Below are positions 18,213 through 30,677 of a stretch of DNA of 64,000 bases, piece after piece. Position numbers and translations under genes: made by a program. Location of the stretch: contig NZ_CABFMD010000037.1 of the NCBI RefSeq assembly GCF_901875555.1, forward strand, positions 42,975 through 106,974. The letters are read 5' to 3'. This DNA is from Streptococcus parasanguinis. Its GTDB lineage: Bacteria; Bacillota; Bacilli; Lactobacillales; Streptococcaceae. Below the pieces are notes generated by a model, which did no database searches, was not told the origin of the DNA, and saw only the letters and a program-made list of their open reading frames with translations. The stretch's first letter is position 1, and each line of letters opens with the position of its first letter.

Positions 18213-20669
18213 GTGAATCAATTAAAAGAGAAGCTGCAAGAGTTTTGGAAGAAAGTCCAAAAATTCTTTGCAAATATGTATACAGAAACTCCGAATAAGG
18301 AAAAAAATGAGGAAAGTAGCTGGTCTGTCGGTGATATTTTTGCGACCTTTTTACGAACCCTCAAACTCTTGTGGGATGTGATGATCGCCCTGTTCGTGTG
18401 CCTCTTTTTATTTGGCGCAGGGATTGGGATTGGTTATGCGGCGAGCCTCTTTAGCAACGTCAAGGTTCCAAAGACAGAAGAATTGGTCCAGCAGGTTCGC
18501 GACGTCAGCAGTGTTTCAAACCTGACCTATTCCGATAAGAGCTTGATTGCAGAAGTGGACAGCGATTTGATCCGCACGCCGGTAGCTGGAGATGCCATTT
18601 CAGACAATGTCAAGAAGGCTGTGATCGCTACTGAGGATGAGAATTTTGAAAGCCACAAGGGGGTTGTCCCTAAAGCCGTTCTTCGGGCAACACTTGGATC
18701 CGTAGCCGGTGTGGGTTCCTCTAGTGGGGGATCAACCCTAACCCAGCAGTTGATCAAACAGCAAGTTGTGGGAGACGCTCCGACCTTTACTCGTAAGGCG
18801 ACAGAGATTGTCGATGCCTTGACTTTAGAGCGGGGAATGAATAAAAATGAAATCCTAACCACCTACTTAAATGTTTCGCCTTTTGGACGAAACAATCGGG
18901 GACAAAATATTGCGGGTGTGGAAGCTGCGGCTCAAGGGATCTTTGGCGTCTCTGCAAAAGACTTGTCTGTTCCACAAGCGGCCTTTATCGCTGGCTTGCC
19001 ACAAAGTCCGATTGTCTACTCTCCTTATGCTGCAGACGGTAGCCTAAAGAGCAAAGAAAACCTCGAGTTAGGTTTGGCGCGTGCCAAAGACGTTTTGTTC
19101 AATATGTACCGGACGGGAGCCTTGTCGAAAAAAGACTACGAGACCTATGCTCAGTACGACTTGACCAAAGACTTCATCGCTCCAGATGGCATCGAGAAAA
19201 CACCGCATGACTACCTCTACTTCCAAGCCATGGCAGAAGCAAAAGAGGCCATGTATGATTACTTGATCAAGCGAGACAATGTCACCAAGCAAGACTTGAA
19301 AAATAATGAAACCGTCAAGGCTTACCAAGAATTAGCTGAGAGCGAGTTGCGCGAAGGTGGCTACACCATTCAAACCACGATTAACAAACCGGTTCACAAT
19401 GCGATGCAGGCCGCAGTAGCAAACTTTGGAAGCGTCTTGGATGATGGGACAGGTTTTGTAGAAGTTGGGAATGTCCTTATGGACAACCGAACGGGTGCCG
19501 TTTTAGGATTTATCGGCGGACGGAATTTTGACGGCAACCAAAACAACCATGCCTTTGATACAGAACGTTCCCCAGGGTCTACTATCAAACCACTGTTGGC
19601 CTATGGGATTGCCATCGACCAAGGCTTGATGGGAAGCAATAGCATCCTTTCTAACTATCCGACTAATTTCTCAAGTGGTGAGCCAATCATGCACGTGGAT
19701 AGCCGAGGAACAGCCATGATGGATCTCCGTGAGGCCCTCAATACCTCATGGAATATTCCAGCTTACTGGACTTACCGGACTCTTCGTGAAAAGGGTGTGG
19801 ATGTCCCATCCTACATGAAGAAAATGGGCTATGATATCCCTGAATATGGCATTGAAAGCCTGCCAATGGGGGGAGGAATTGAGGTCACTGTTGCCCAACA
19901 TACCAATGGTTTCCAAACCATTGCTAACAATGGGAACTACCTCAAACGCTATATGGTAGAGCAAATCATTGATCGAGATGGGGACGTAGTCTACAAGCAC
20001 GAGGCAGATCCTGTTCGTGTTTACTCTCCAGCAACGGCAACGATTATGCAGGATCTCTTGCGCGGGGTTATTACGTCTGGTGCTACAACGACCTTTAAGT
20101 CACGGATTAGCCAAATCAATCCAACACTGGCGGGTGCTGACTGGATTGGAAAAACCGGTACGACCAACTCAAATGGAGATATGTGGCTCATGCTGTCCAC
20201 CCCTAATGTTTCTTTAGGAGGTTGGATTGGCCATGACAACAATGCTTCTATGCAGACCTTGACTGGATACAACAACAATGCCCAATACATGGCGCAGTTG
20301 GCGAATGCGATCTACCAAGCAGATCCAAGTCTCTTTGGGATTCAGGATAAATTCACTCTCGATAAGAGTGTGATCCGCTCTGAAGTGCTCAAATCGACTG
20401 GTGAAAGACCGGGCCGCGTCAATGTCAATGGCCGGGATATCGATGTGAGCGGTCAAACGGTAACCAGTCTTTGGGCTAAAAACGGAGCGCCAACCACTCA
20501 ATACCGCTTTGCCATCGGGGGATCGGATAGCGATTATCAAAGTGCTTGGGCAGCCATTCTCGGCAATACCAGTGGAAATCAGTCGAATAATAAGAACAAT
20601 TCGCCAACCAATAGTTCATCAAGCAATAGTTCAAATCGAAACAGCTCAAATCGTGGCAATCGACGCTAG
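18213..20669 (+). CDS. pbp1b: Penicillin-binding protein 1b, class A PBP
   Basis: 818 residues from GTG 18213, which has AAGGAGAAAG upstream; an ATG at 18159 overlaps the promoter and is rejected. One signal-anchor helix lies near residues 58-80. The GT51 glycosyltransferase domain has catalytic E141 in ATEDENF. The transpeptidase domain has SxxK S456-K459, SxN S512-N514 and KTG from K647. The tail (about 780-818) is a low-complexity Ser/Asn stretch ending in Arg. It polymerises and cross-links peptidoglycan at the outer membrane face. Standard position between tyrS and rpoB in streptococci. Confidence 0.95.
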   Translation: MNQLKEKLQEFWKKVQKFFANMYTETPNKEKNEESSWSVGDIFATFLRTLKLLWDVMIALFVCLFLFGAGIGIGYAASLFSNVKVPKTEELVQQVRDVSSVSNLTYSDKSLIAEVDSDLIRTPVAGDAISDNVKKAVIATEDENFESHKGVVPKAVLRATLGSVAGVGSSSGGSTLTQQLIKQQVVGDAPTFTRKATEIVDALTLERGMNKNEILTTYLNVSPFGRNNRGQNIAGVEAAAQGIFGVSAKDLSVPQAAFIAGLPQSPIVYSPYAADGSLKSKENLELGLARAKDVLFNMYRTGALSKKDYETYAQYDLTKDFIAPDGIEKTPHDYLYFQAMAEAKEAMYDYLIKRDNVTKQDLKNNETVKAYQELAESELREGGYTIQTTINKPVHNAMQAAVANFGSVLDDGTGFVEVGNVLMDNRTGAVLGFIGGRNFDGNQNNHAFDTERSPGSTIKPLLAYGIAIDQGLMGSNSILSNYPTNFSSGEPIMHVDSRGTAMMDLREALNTSWNIPAYWTYRTLREKGVDVPSYMKKMGYDIPEYGIESLPMGGGIEVTVAQHTNGFQTIANNGNYLKRYMVEQIIDRDGDVVYKHEADPVRVYSPATATIMQDLLRGVITSGATTTFKSRISQINPTLAGADWIGKTGTTNSNGDMWLMLSTPNVSLGGWIGHDNNASMQTLTGYNNNAQYMAQLANAIYQADPSLFGIQDKFTLDKSVIRSEVLKSTGERPGRVNVNGRDIDVSGQTVTSLWAKNGAPTTQYRFAIGGSDSDYQSAWAAILGNTSGNQSNNKNNSPTNSSSSNSSNRNSSNRGNRR

Positions 20670-20699
20670 TTTGATCCAGTAGAAAACCTAGAGAAAGCC

Positions 20700-20728
20700 T
20701 TGATTTTTGGAGCAAAAAACGGTATAAT
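20700..20728 (+). promoter_or_regulatory. rpoBC promoter
   Basis: TTGATT (20700-20705), 17-base spacer, TATAAT (20723-20728). It precedes a long structured leader of about 290 bases before rpoB. Confidence 0.75.
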
Positions 20729-20734
20729 AGTGGT

Positions 20735-20832
20735 AACTAATTTGTCGTGTGCTTTATTTGAAATATTGTCCAAATAAGAGCTTACAGCAGTTAAATCTTA
20801 CTTGAATAAGTCGATTTAGCTGCTCTTTTTGT
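20735..20832 (+). ncRNA. Structured rpoB leader, Lacto-rpoB-like
   Basis: Two stable hairpins: CTTTATTTG...CAAATAAG (20752-20779) and GAGC...GCAGtTAAATC / GATTTAgCTGCTC (20777-20825). The second is followed by TTTTTG, so it could act as an attenuator. A conserved Lacto-rpoB motif is known in this position in Lactobacillales; I assign it by position and shape, not by alignment. Confidence 0.55.
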
Positions 20833-21020
20833 GCCTATTTTTCAGGAAAAACCTAGTTTGTTACACAAATTTAATTTTTCTAAAAATTACAAAAAGCGAC
20901 GAATGAGGTGAAGAGACAGCTCTTCACGTGATGCAAATCACACAATTGTAGTTAAAACCGGATAGGTGGTGAAAGTCATTTTACCAAGCTATCCTAGTAT
21001 GGAAAAAGGAGCTAAAAACT

Positions 21021-24000
21021 TTGGCAGGACATGACGTTCAATACGGGAAACATCGGACCCGTCGTAGTTTTTCAAGAATCAAAGAGGTTCTTGATTTACC
21101 AAACTTGATTGAAATCCAGACAGACTCATTCAAAGATTTCTTGGATCATGGCTTGAAGGAAGTATTTGAAGATGTGCTTCCAATCTCAAACTTCACGGAT
21201 ACAATGGAATTGGAATTTGTGGGTTATGAAATCCGCGAACCCAAGTATTCACTTGAAGAAGCGCGCATCCACGATGCCAGCTACTCAGCACCAATCTTTG
21301 TGACCTTCCGTTTGGTCAACAAAGAAACAGGTGAAATCAAGACCCAAGAAGTTTTCTTTGGTGATTTCCCAATCATGACTGAAATGGGAACCTTTATCAT
21401 CAATGGTGGAGAACGGATTATCGTATCTCAGTTGGTGCGTTCACCAGGTGTTTACTTTAACGACAAAGTGGACAAAAACGGTAAGGTCGGTTATGGATCA
21501 ACGGTTATCCCGAACCGTGGGGCTTGGTTAGAGCTGGAAACCGATTCAAAAGACATTGCTTACACACGCATTGACCGTACGCGTAAAATTCCATTTACAA
21601 CCCTTGTGCGTGCTCTTGGATTCTCAGGAGACGATGAAATCATCGATATCTTTGGGGACAGCGAATTGGTTCGCAATACCATTGAAAAAGATATCCACAA
21701 AAATCCAATGGATTCACGGACAGATGAAGCCCTCAAAGAAATCTACGAGCGTCTTCGTCCAGGTGAACCAAAAACAGCGGAAAGCTCACGTAGCTTGTTG
21801 GTAGCCCGTTTCTTTGATCCACGTCGTTATGATTTGGCACCAGTTGGTCGCTACAAGATCAACAAGAAACTTAATATCAAGAACCGCTTGTTGAACCAAA
21901 CCATCGCAGAACCATTGGTAGATGCTGAAACAGGGGAAATCCTTGTAGAAGCTGGTACTGTCCTGACGCGCGATGTGATCGACAGCATCTCAGAACAATT
22001 GGATAACGGTTTGAACAAAATCACCTACATTCCAAATGATGCTGCTGTTTTGACAGAACCAGTTGAATTGCAAAAATTCAAAGTTGTCGCTCCAACAGAT
22101 CCAGACCGTGTTGTCACCATCATCGGAAATGCTAATCCATCTGACAAAGTACGCATCGTAACTCCAGCAGATATCTTGGCAGAGATGAGCTATTTCTTGA
22201 ACCTTGCAGAAGGTCTTGGGCGTGTAGATGACATCGACCACCTTGGAAACCGTCGGATTCGTGCCGTTGGTGAACTGCTTGCCAACCAAGTGCGTCTTGG
22301 ACTTTCACGGATGGAACGAAACGTTCGTGAACGGATGTCTGTACAAGATAACGATGTCTTGACACCACAACAAATCATCAACATCCGCCCAGTAACTGCG
22401 GCAATTAAAGAATTCTTTGGTTCTTCACAGTTGTCACAGTTCATGGACCAACACAACCCGCTTTCTGAGTTGTCTCACAAACGTCGTTTGTCTGCTTTAG
22501 GACCTGGTGGTTTGACACGTGACCGTGCCGGATATGAAGTGCGTGACGTGCACTATACCCACTATGGTCGGATGTGTCCAATCGAAACACCTGAAGGACC
22601 AAACATCGGTTTGATCAACAACTTGTCTTCATACGGACACTTGAACAAGTACGGTTTCATCCAAACGCCATACCGTAAAGTAGATCGTGAAGCAGGCGTT
22701 GTGACAAATGAAATCGTCTGGTTGACAGCTGATGAAGAAGATGAGTACATCGTAGCGCAGGCCAACTCTAAGTTGAATGAAGAAGGTGGCTTTGCTGAAC
22801 CGATCGTCATGGGACGTCATCGTGGTAATAACCAAGAGTTCCCATCTGATCAAGTCGACTACATGGACGTGTCTCCAAAACAAGTAGTTGCCGTTGCGAC
22901 AGCATGTATTCCTTTCTTGGAAAACGATGACTCCAACCGTGCCCTTATGGGTGCCAACATGCAACGTCAGGCTGTGCCGTTGATTGATCCAAAAGCACCA
23001 TTTGTTGGTACGGGTATGGAATACCAAGCAGCTCATGACTCAGGAGCTGCAGTTATTGCACAACATGGTGGTAAGGTTACCTATGCAGATGCGGATAAGG
23101 TGGAAGTTCGTCGGGAAGATGGTTCTTTGGACGTCTACCATGTTCAAAAATTCCGTCGTTCAAACTCCGGTACAGCCTACAACCAACGTACTCTTGTAAA
23201 AGTTGGTGAAACCGTTGAAAAAGGCGACTTTATCGCTGACGGTCCATCGATGGAAAAAGGGGAAATGGCCCTTGGTCAAAACCCAATCGTCGCTTACATG
23301 ACTTGGGAAGGGTATAACTTCGAGGATGCCGTTATCATGAGTGAACGCTTGGTGAAAGAAGATGTCTATACATCTGTTCACTTGGAAGAATTCGAATCAG
23401 AAACGCGTGATACCAAGTTAGGCCCTGAAGAAATTACCCGTGAAATTCCAAACGTCGGTGAAGATGCTCTTCGTGACTTGGATGAAACAGGTATTATCCG
23501 TATTGGTGCGGAAGTAAAAGAAGGAGATATCCTTGTCGGTAAAGTAACACCGAAGGGTGAAAAAGACCTTTCTGCTGAAGAACGTCTCCTTCATGCTATC
23601 TTTGGAGATAAATCTCGTGAAGTGCGGGATACGTCTCTTCGTGTGCCTCACGGTGGAGATGGTGTCGTTCGCGATGTCAAGATCTTTACGCGTGCAAACG
23701 GAGATGAATTGCAATCGGGTGTCAACATGTTGGTTCGTGTTTACATCGCACAAAAACGGAAGATCCGCGTCGGAGATAAGATGGCCGGCCGTCACGGAAA
23801 CAAAGGGGTTGTATCCCGTATTGTTCCTGTAGAAGACATGCCTTACCTTCCAGATGGAACTCCAGTCGATATCATGTTGAACCCACTTGGGGTGCCATCT
23901 CGTATGAATATCGGTCAGGTTATGGAACTTCACCTTGGTATGGCGGCTCGTAACTTGGGCATCCACATCGCAACACCTGTCTTTGATGGAGCAAGTTCAG

Positions 24001-24590
24001 AGGATCTCTGGGATACGGTCAAAGAAGCTGGTATGGATAGCGATGCTAAGACGGTTCTTTATGATGGCCGTACCGGTGAGCCGTTTGACAACCGTGTTTC
24101 TGTCGGTGTCATGTACATGATCAAACTTCACCACATGGTTGATGATAAACTCCATGCCCGTTCAGTCGGACCATACTCAATGGTTACTCAACAACCACTC
24201 GGAGGGAAAGCTCAGTTTGGTGGACAACGTTTTGGGGAAATGGAAGTGTGGGCCCTTGAGGCTTATGGTGCATCAAATGTCCTTCAAGAAATTTTGACCT
24301 ACAAGTCAGACGATGTCAATGGACGTTTGAAAGCCTATGAAGCGATCACCAAAGGAAAACCAATTCCAAAACCAGGTGTGCCAGAATCCTTCCGCGTTCT
24401 TGTCAAGGAATTGCAATCACTTGGTCTTGACATGCGTGTCCTTGACGAAGATGATCAAGAAGTGGAACTTCGTGATCTCGACGAAGGGGAAGACGATGAT
24501 GTGATTCACGTGGATGACCTTGAAAAAGCACGTGAAAAAGCAGCCAAGGAAGCTAAAGCAGCCTTTGATGCGGAAGAAGCAGAAAAATAA
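21021..24590 (+). CDS. rpoB: RNA polymerase beta subunit
   Basis: 1189 residues from TTG 21021 ([11 protein letters not shown]), with GGAG 11 bases upstream; TTG is usual for streptococcal rpoB. All beta-subunit regions are present. The rifampicin pocket around residues 465-500 ([18 protein letters not shown] then [14 protein letters not shown]) shows no common resistance substitution. The acidic tail ([16 protein letters not shown]) is normal. Forms the core enzyme with RpoC downstream. Strong codon bias fits high expression. Confidence 0.99.
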   Translation: MAGHDVQYGKHRTRRSFSRIKEVLDLPNLIEIQTDSFKDFLDHGLKEVFEDVLPISNFTDTMELEFVGYEIREPKYSLEEARIHDASYSAPIFVTFRLVNKETGEIKTQEVFFGDFPIMTEMGTFIINGGERIIVSQLVRSPGVYFNDKVDKNGKVGYGSTVIPNRGAWLELETDSKDIAYTRIDRTRKIPFTTLVRALGFSGDDEIIDIFGDSELVRNTIEKDIHKNPMDSRTDEALKEIYERLRPGEPKTAESSRSLLVARFFDPRRYDLAPVGRYKINKKLNIKNRLLNQTIAEPLVDAETGEILVEAGTVLTRDVIDSISEQLDNGLNKITYIPNDAAVLTEPVELQKFKVVAPTDPDRVVTIIGNANPSDKVRIVTPADILAEMSYFLNLAEGLGRVDDIDHLGNRRIRAVGELLANQVRLGLSRMERNVRERMSVQDNDVLTPQQIINIRPVTAAIKEFFGSSQLSQFMDQHNPLSELSHKRRLSALGPGGLTRDRAGYEVRDVHYTHYGRMCPIETPEGPNIGLINNLSSYGHLNKYGFIQTPYRKVDREAGVVTNEIVWLTADEEDEYIVAQANSKLNEEGGFAEPIVMGRHRGNNQEFPSDQVDYMDVSPKQVVAVATACIPFLENDDSNRALMGANMQRQAVPLIDPKAPFVGTGMEYQAAHDSGAAVIAQHGGKVTYADADKVEVRREDGSLDVYHVQKFRRSNSGTAYNQRTLVKVGETVEKGDFIADGPSMEKGEMALGQNPIVAYMTWEGYNFEDAVIMSERLVKEDVYTSVHLEEFESETRDTKLGPEEITREIPNVGEDALRDLDETGIIRIGAEVKEGDILVGKVTPKGEKDLSAEERLLHAIFGDKSREVRDTSLRVPHGGDGVVRDVKIFTRANGDELQSGVNMLVRVYIAQKRKIRVGDKMAGRHGNKGVVSRIVPVEDMPYLPDGTPVDIMLNPLGVPSRMNIGQVMELHLGMAARNLGIHIATPVFDGASSEDLWDTVKEAGMDSDAKTVLYDGRTGEPFDNRVSVGVMYMIKLHHMVDDKLHARSVGPYSMVTQQPLGGKAQFGGQRFGEMEVWALEAYGASNVLQEILTYKSDDVNGRLKAYEAITKGKPIPKPGVPESFRVLVKELQSLGLDMRVLDEDDQEVELRDLDEGEDDDVIHVDDLEKAREKAAKEAKAAFDAEEAEK

Positions 24591-24749
24591 TCAGTCAAAA
24601 TGATTGTCTTGTGAGAAACGAATGTTTCTGATAGGATGATTCGATAATAAGATACAGACACAAGGAGGTGGTGAGAAAGTTGGCTTTCTTCCCCACCTAA
24701 GACTGTATTTAAATGAAACAAGTATGAAAACAAGGAAAGGTAAGAAATA

Positions 24750-27700
24750 GTGGTTGATGTAAATCGTTTTAAAAGTATGCAAATCACCCTAGCTTCTCCA
24801 AGCAAGGTCCGTTCATGGTCTTATGGAGAGGTCAAGAAACCTGAAACAATCAACTACCGTACATTGAAACCAGAACGTGAAGGTCTCTTTGATGAAGTCA
24901 TCTTTGGACCTACAAAAGACTGGGAATGTGCGTGTGGAAAATACAAACGGATCCGTTATAAAGGAATCGTTTGTGACCGCTGTGGTGTGGAAGTAACACG
25001 TGCCAAGGTTCGTCGTGAACGTATGGGGCATATTGAGTTGAAAGCACCTGTATCACACATCTGGTATTTCAAAGGAATCCCTTCTCGTATGGGATTGACC
25101 TTGGATATGAGCCCTCGTGCTCTTGAAGAAGTCATCTACTTCGCTGCTTACGTGGTGATCGATCCAAAAGATACACCGCTTGAGCACAAATCCATCATGA
25201 CAGAACGTGAATACCGTGAACGCTTGCGTGAATACGGACCAGGTTCCTTTGTAGCTAAGATGGGTGCAGAAGCGATCCAAGACCTCTTGAAACAAGTGGA
25301 TCTGGAAGCTGAAATTGCTCTCTTGAAAGAAGAATTGAAGACTGCAACTGGTCAAAAACGTGTGAAGGCTGTGCGTCGTTTGGACGTCTTGGATGCCTTC
25401 TATAAATCTGGCAACAAGCCAGAATGGATGGTCCTCAACATCCTTCCCGTTATTCCACCAGATCTTCGTCCGATGGTCCAATTGGATGGTGGCCGGTTTG
25501 CCGCCTCTGACTTGAACGACCTTTATCGCCGGGTAATTAACCGGAACAACCGTTTGGCTCGTCTCTTGGAATTGAATGCACCAGGTATCATCGTGCAAAA
25601 CGAAAAACGGATGCTCCAAGAAGCGGTTGACGCTTTGATTGACAACGGTCGTCGTGGTCGTCCGATCACAGGACCAGGTAGCCGTCCACTGAAATCATTG
25701 AGCCACATGCTCAAAGGGAAACAAGGACGCTTCCGTCAAAACTTGCTCGGTAAACGGGTGGACTTCTCAGGACGTTCCGTTATCGCCGTTGGTCCGACTC
25801 TGAAGATGTACCAATGTGGTGTACCACGTGAAATGGCCATTGAGCTCTTTAAACCATTTGTCATGCGTGAAATCGTTGCGCGTGATATCGTACAAAACGT
25901 TAAAGCTGCAAAACGCTTGGTAGAGCGCGGAGATGAACGGATCTGGGATATCCTCGAAGAAGTCATCAAAGAACACCCAGTTCTCTTGAACCGCGCACCG
26001 ACCCTTCACCGTTTGGGTATCCAAGCCTTTGAGCCTGTCTTGATTGACGGGAAAGCTCTTCGCTTGCATCCACTTGCCTGTGAAGCTTATAACGCCGACT
26101 TTGACGGGGACCAAATGGCCATCCACGTGCCTCTTTCAGAAGAAGCCCAAGCTGAAGCGCGTATCTTGATGTTGGCTGCTGAACACATCTTGAATCCAAA
26201 AGATGGAAAACCAGTCGTAACGCCTTCTCAGGATATGGTTTTGGGGAACTACTACCTTACAATGGAAGAAGCGGGTCGTGAAGGGGAAGGCATGGTCTTT
26301 AAGGACCGTGACGAAGCTGTGATGGCGTATCGCAATGGTTATGTGCACCTACACTCACGTGTTGGGATTACGACCGATAGCTTGAACAAACCATGGACAG
26401 AAGCGCAACAACACAAGATTCTCTTGACAACTGTTGGTAAGATTCTCTTCAACGATATCATGCCTGCAGAACTTCCATATCTCCAAGAGCCAAACAACGC
26501 CAACTTGACAGAAGGGGTTCCAGCTAAGTACTTCTTGGAATCAGGTCAAGATGCTAAATCAGCAATTGAAAAATTAGAATTGAATGTTCCATTCAAGAAG
26601 AAAAATCTTGGGAACATCATTGCTGAAATCTTCAAACGCTTCCGTACAACAGAAACATCTGCTTTCTTGGACCGTTTGAAAAACCTTGGTTACAACCATT
26701 CAACCCTTGCTGGCTTGACAGTGGGGATTGCCGATATTCCAGTTGTTGAAGACAAGGCCGAAATCATCGAAGAATCTCACAAACGTGTGGAACAAATCAC
26801 TAAGCAATTCCGTCGTGGTATGATCACAGATGATGAACGCTACAATGCTGTTACTGCTGAATGGCGTGCAGCCCGTGAACGATTGGAAAAACGCCTGATT
26901 GACAACCAAGATCCGAAGAACCCAATCGTTATGATGATGGACTCTGGAGCCCGTGGTAACATCTCAAACTTCTCACAACTTGCCGGTATGCGTGGTTTGA
27001 TGGCCGCTCCGAATGGTCGGATCATGGAATTGCCAATCCTTTCAAACTTCCGTGAAGGTTTGTCAGTACTCGAAATGTTCTTCTCAACTCACGGTGCGCG
27101 TAAAGGGATGACCGATACGGCCTTGAAGACTGCCGACTCAGGTTACTTGACTCGTCGTTTGGTAGACGTTGCCCAAGACGTGATCATTCGTGAAGACGAT
27201 TGTGGAACTGACCGTGGTCTCTTGATCCGCTCTATCACAGAAGGCAAAGAGATGATCGAGTCTCTGGAAGAACGTCTGAACGGTCGTTACACTAAGAAAA
27301 CCGTTCGCCATCCTGAAACTGGTGAAGTCATCATCGGCCCAGACGAATTAATTACAGAAGACAAGGCGCGTGAAATTGTCAATGCTGGTGTGGAAGAAGT
27401 CACTATCCGCTCTGTCTTTACATGTAACACTCGCCACGGTGTCTGCCGTCATTGTTATGGTATCAACTTGGCGACCGGTGATGCGGTTGAAGTGGGTGAA
27501 GCAGTTGGAACCATCGCTGCTCAATCTATCGGGGAACCGGGTACACAGCTGACCATGCGTACCTTCCACACGGGTGGGGTTGCCTCAAATACCGATATCA
27601 CGCAGGGTCTTCCTCGTGTCCAAGAAATCTTTGAAGCCCGTAATCCGAAAGGGGAAGCGGTCATCACAGAAGTCAAGGGTGAAGTTACAGCGATCGAAGA

Positions 27701-28403
27701 AGATGCTTCAACTCGGACTAAGAAAGTCTTTGTCAGTGGTGCAACTGGTGAAGGTGAATACGTTGTCCCTTACACTGCTCGCATGAAAGTCGAAGTGGGA
27801 GATCATGTTTCTCGTGGTGCAGCATTGACAGAAGGGTCTATCCAACCAAAACATCTCCTTGCTGTACGTGATGTCTTGTCTGTTGAAACATACCTCCTAG
27901 CGGAAGTACAAAAAGTATACCGTAGCCAAGGGGTAGAAATTGGCGACAAACACATCGAGGTCATGGTTCGCCAAATGATCCGTAAAGTTCGCGTCATGGA
28001 TCCAGGAGATACCGACCTTCTCATGGGAACGCTCATGGATATCACAGACTTTACAGATGCCAATAAGGATGTCCTCATCTCAGGTGGGGTACCAGCGACA
28101 GCTCGCCCAGTTCTTATGGGAATCACCAAAGCCTCGCTTGAAACCAATAGCTTCTTGTCAGCTGCTTCCTTCCAGGAAACAACGCGTGTCCTTACAGATG
28201 CAGCAATCCGTGGTAAGAAAGACCATCTTCTTGGACTTAAGGAAAATGTTATCATTGGTAAGATTATTCCTGCAGGTACAGGGATGGCTCGTTACCGTAA
28301 CTTGGAACCACAAGCGATTAACGAAGTTGAAATCATCGAAGAAGTGCCAGTAACAGATGGAACAGTCGATGAAGTTCAAACAGCTGAAGTCGTAGAAGAA
28401 TAA
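24750..28403 (+). CDS. rpoC: RNA polymerase beta-prime subunit
   Basis: 1217 residues from GTG 24750 behind AAGGAAAGG. The zinc-binding Cys set C60, C62, C75, C78 is intact. The catalytic NADFDGD motif lies at residues 448-454. The second zinc cluster ([13 protein letters not shown]) is also present. Lies 159 bases after rpoB in the same operon. Confidence 0.99.
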   Translation: MVDVNRFKSMQITLASPSKVRSWSYGEVKKPETINYRTLKPEREGLFDEVIFGPTKDWECACGKYKRIRYKGIVCDRCGVEVTRAKVRRERMGHIELKAPVSHIWYFKGIPSRMGLTLDMSPRALEEVIYFAAYVVIDPKDTPLEHKSIMTEREYRERLREYGPGSFVAKMGAEAIQDLLKQVDLEAEIALLKEELKTATGQKRVKAVRRLDVLDAFYKSGNKPEWMVLNILPVIPPDLRPMVQLDGGRFAASDLNDLYRRVINRNNRLARLLELNAPGIIVQNEKRMLQEAVDALIDNGRRGRPITGPGSRPLKSLSHMLKGKQGRFRQNLLGKRVDFSGRSVIAVGPTLKMYQCGVPREMAIELFKPFVMREIVARDIVQNVKAAKRLVERGDERIWDILEEVIKEHPVLLNRAPTLHRLGIQAFEPVLIDGKALRLHPLACEAYNADFDGDQMAIHVPLSEEAQAEARILMLAAEHILNPKDGKPVVTPSQDMVLGNYYLTMEEAGREGEGMVFKDRDEAVMAYRNGYVHLHSRVGITTDSLNKPWTEAQQHKILLTTVGKILFNDIMPAELPYLQEPNNANLTEGVPAKYFLESGQDAKSAIEKLELNVPFKKKNLGNIIAEIFKRFRTTETSAFLDRLKNLGYNHSTLAGLTVGIADIPVVEDKAEIIEESHKRVEQITKQFRRGMITDDERYNAVTAEWRAARERLEKRLIDNQDPKNPIVMMMDSGARGNISNFSQLAGMRGLMAAPNGRIMELPILSNFREGLSVLEMFFSTHGARKGMTDTALKTADSGYLTRRLVDVAQDVIIREDDCGTDRGLLIRSITEGKEMIESLEERLNGRYTKKTVRHPETGEVIIGPDELITEDKAREIVNAGVEEVTIRSVFTCNTRHGVCRHCYGINLATGDAVEVGEAVGTIAAQSIGEPGTQLTMRTFHTGGVASNTDITQGLPRVQEIFEARNPKGEAVITEVKGEVTAIEEDASTRTKKVFVSGATGEGEYVVPYTARMKVEVGDHVSRGAALTEGSIQPKHLLAVRDVLSVETYLLAEVQKVYRSQGVEIGDKHIEVMVRQMIRKVRVMDPGDTDLLMGTLMDITDFTDANKDVLISGGVPATARPVLMGITKASLETNSFLSAASFQETTRVLTDAAIRGKKDHLLGLKENVIIGKIIPAGTGMARYRNLEPQAINEVEIIEEVPVTDGTVDEVQTAEVVEE

Positions 28404-28405
28404 GA

Positions 28406-28439
28406 AAAAAGTCGGAACTACATGTTCCGGCTTTTTTTT
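28406..28439 (+). terminator. rpoBC terminator
   Basis: Stem AAGTCGGAAC / GTTCCGGCTT followed by eight T, 3 bases after the rpoC stop. Confidence 0.9.
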
Positions 28440-28724
28440 GAAAAAATTATAAAAATTTATTATTTGAAAAATAATTGTATAATTATTGATTTATTTTTTT
28501 ACCAAAAATATTAGCCCGTTAAAAGTCGTGTCGTAAATACTTACAATTAGTGATTATATGGATATGTATTCTAAACACCAAAATAATAAAATGACTAACT
28601 ATTAGTAATTTCTTTATAAAACCCAAATTCGGTTTGACATTTAAAGTCTTTGGCGGTAGAATGAGGAAAGATGTACAGAAATTAAAAAAATGTCGAATTA
28701 CATGCATGTCGACGGGAGAAGTTT
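28440..28724 (+). promoter_or_regulatory. Promoter and leader of exopolysaccharide operon
   Basis: AT-rich gap without genes. A good sigma-A promoter is present: TTGACA (28634-28639), exactly 17 bases, TAGAAT (28657-28662). About 60 untranslated bases follow before the ribosome site GGGAGAAG of the epimerase gene. Confidence 0.75.
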
Positions 28725-29879
28725 ATGGGAAAATTGAAAATTATGGTTGTGTTTGGAACGCGACCGGAGGCCATCAAGATGGCCCCTTTGGTGCTGGAAT
28801 TACAAAAACAAAAGGAGGTTATTGAGACCATCACAGTGGTCACTGCTCAGCACCGTCAAATGTTGGATCAGGTTTTAGAAACCTTTAACATCGTACCTGA
28901 TTATGATTTGGATATTATGGGGAAAAGTCAGACCTTATTAGACATTACCTCTAAAATTCTGAATCAATTAGATCCAGTTATCAAAAAAGAAAAGCCGGAT
29001 ATGGTACTCGTCCATGGTGATACGACCACTACCTTTGCGGCGAGTCTGGTTACCTTTTACAATCAAGTCCGCATTGGTCACGTCGAAGCTGGTTTGAGAA
29101 CCTTTGATAAATATTCGCCATATCCAGAAGAGATGAACCGTCAAATGACGGATGATTTAGCGGATCTGTATTTTGCGCCGACTGGCGAAAGTAAGGCCAA
29201 TCTCTTAAAAGAAAATCATCCGGAATCCTCTATTGTGGTGACAGGAAATACTGCCATTGATGCGCTGAAACTCACGGTTCAAGAGGACTATCATCACGAA
29301 GTGTTAGATCAATTGGATCCAAAGAAAAAATTGATTCTTGTAACCATGCATCGAAGAGAAAATCAAGGCCAACCCATGAGAGCGGTCTTTGGAGCTCTGA
29401 GGGAAATAGTTGATCAAGAACCGGACATTGAAGTGGTTTACCCGGTACATCTTAGCCCAGCGGTCCAAGAGGCGGCAAACGATCTATTAGGAGATCATGA
29501 TCGGATCCACCTTATCGCACCATTAGATGTGCTGGACTTCCACAACTTGGCTTCGAGAAGTTACTTTATCATGTCGGATTCAGGTGGGGTGCAGGAGGAG
29601 GCGCCATCATTAGGAAAACCGGTATTGGTATTACGCGATACAACGGAACGCCCAGAAGGAGTCAAAGCAGGGACCTTGAAATTAGTTGGTACGGATCCTG
29701 CCGTTGTCAAATCCACGATGACGGAGCTCTTAACCAACGAAAGCCTGTATCTCCAAATGGCAAATGCCAGAAATCCTTATGGGGATGGAAGAGCTTCTGA
29801 GCGAATCGTGCAAGCTATTAAACATTACTTTGGCCAGGGAGAGGCTACCGAAGAATTTCATGAGGGAGAGAAAGAATAA
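28725..29879 (+). CDS. wecB: UDP-N-acetylglucosamine 2-epimerase, non-hydrolysing
   Basis: 384 residues. Converts UDP-GlcNAc to UDP-ManNAc. Signature segments are FGTRPEAIKMAP at the amino end, GDTTTTFAASL, GHVEAGLRT, and SDSGGVQEEAPSLGKP with the catalytic region in the carboxy half. First gene of the five-gene exopolysaccharide operon; its stop abuts the next ATG directly. The context suggests that UDP-ManNAc is the precursor for the polymer made by the GT2 synthase downstream. Confidence 0.92.
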   Translation: MGKLKIMVVFGTRPEAIKMAPLVLELQKQKEVIETITVVTAQHRQMLDQVLETFNIVPDYDLDIMGKSQTLLDITSKILNQLDPVIKKEKPDMVLVHGDTTTTFAASLVTFYNQVRIGHVEAGLRTFDKYSPYPEEMNRQMTDDLADLYFAPTGESKANLLKENHPESSIVVTGNTAIDALKLTVQEDYHHEVLDQLDPKKKLILVTMHRRENQGQPMRAVFGALREIVDQEPDIEVVYPVHLSPAVQEAANDLLGDHDRIHLIAPLDVLDFHNLASRSYFIMSDSGGVQEEAPSLGKPVLVLRDTTERPEGVKAGTLKLVGTDPAVVKSTMTELLTNESLYLQMANARNPYGDGRASERIVQAIKHYFGQGEATEEFHEGEKE

Positions 29880-30668
29880 ATGAAAAAAACGGAAAAATTA
29901 AGTAGATGGTTGCTGATTTTGATTGTTTTCGAAGTACTTCTTTTACTTTACTCCTTGTTTTTTGCAAGAGAGATTCTGATTGAAGAAGGATTGTTCTTTG
30001 TTTTAGGATTATTTTCTGCTATTGTTTTATCGGATTTATTGTTGACATGGACCATCCTGTTGTCATTTGCCCTAGGGATTGTCTTTTTGGTGGCGGGTGT
30101 TGTCTATATCCCCCTTCATCAAGCCTTGCTTCTGCTCTTTAGTTTTCCAATTTTGCTTGGAATTTTGACCCAAATTCGCTATCACCTCTTTAAAGAGATT
30201 GCAAAAGTGAAAGATCAAGAGTCAGAAGCTTACGCAGATTATCGCGACCGCATCGCTTCTTATGGTGGGCAAACCAATGATACGATTCAAGCCTTACTCA
30301 TTCACTGGTCGCACGAGGAATTGTTCTTCCAATTGCAACCGAGAGAGTACAATCTGACCTTGAACCAAATCAACTATTTGGTAACGCATCATCTGAAGCC
30401 AAATGAAAGCTTGTATTACGTATCAGACGGTAATTTCTTGATTTTATCTTCTGATAGCGAGCGGGATCTGAAGAGCGATTATATGACGGTCTTAAAACCA
30501 CAGTTGGAAGGACTGGTTTTCAAAGGAGAAGACGGGGTTCAGGCCATTCAATGTCAGTCAGGATTTCTTGTAGTGGATCAATCCAATCGAACCAAATACC
30601 ATCGTTATAAAGAAATGATTCGTTACTTAAAACGTCAACTTGAAACAGATATTATTGTGGAATATTAG
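29880..30668 (+). CDS. Membrane protein with degenerate GGDEF-like domain, polysaccharide-operon regulator
   Basis: 262 residues. Four hydrophobic helices (about 10-30, 35-55, 58-80, 85-103) precede a soluble domain of about 150 residues. Near its middle, LYYVSDGNFLILSSD aligns by eye with the core of GGDEF domains, with SDGNF in place of GGDEF. No RxxD inhibitory site precedes it, so neither cyclase activity nor c-di-GMP binding is supported. PelD and Listeria PssE are the nearest analogues in layout and operon context: membrane helices plus an inactive GGDEF domain that controls a synthase. This is inference. Confidence 0.6.
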   Translation: MKKTEKLSRWLLILIVFEVLLLLYSLFFAREILIEEGLFFVLGLFSAIVLSDLLLTWTILLSFALGIVFLVAGVVYIPLHQALLLLFSFPILLGILTQIRYHLFKEIAKVKDQESEAYADYRDRIASYGGQTNDTIQALLIHWSHEELFFQLQPREYNLTLNQINYLVTHHLKPNESLYYVSDGNFLILSSDSERDLKSDYMTVLKPQLEGLVFKGEDGVQAIQCQSGFLVVDQSNRTKYHRYKEMIRYLKRQLETDIIVEY

Positions 30669-30677
30669 GAGGAAAAC

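Noticed and set aside
22629..23036. Long antisense frames within rpoB and rpoC
   Set aside because: Shadows of strongly codon-biased genes; no start signals and no recognisable products.
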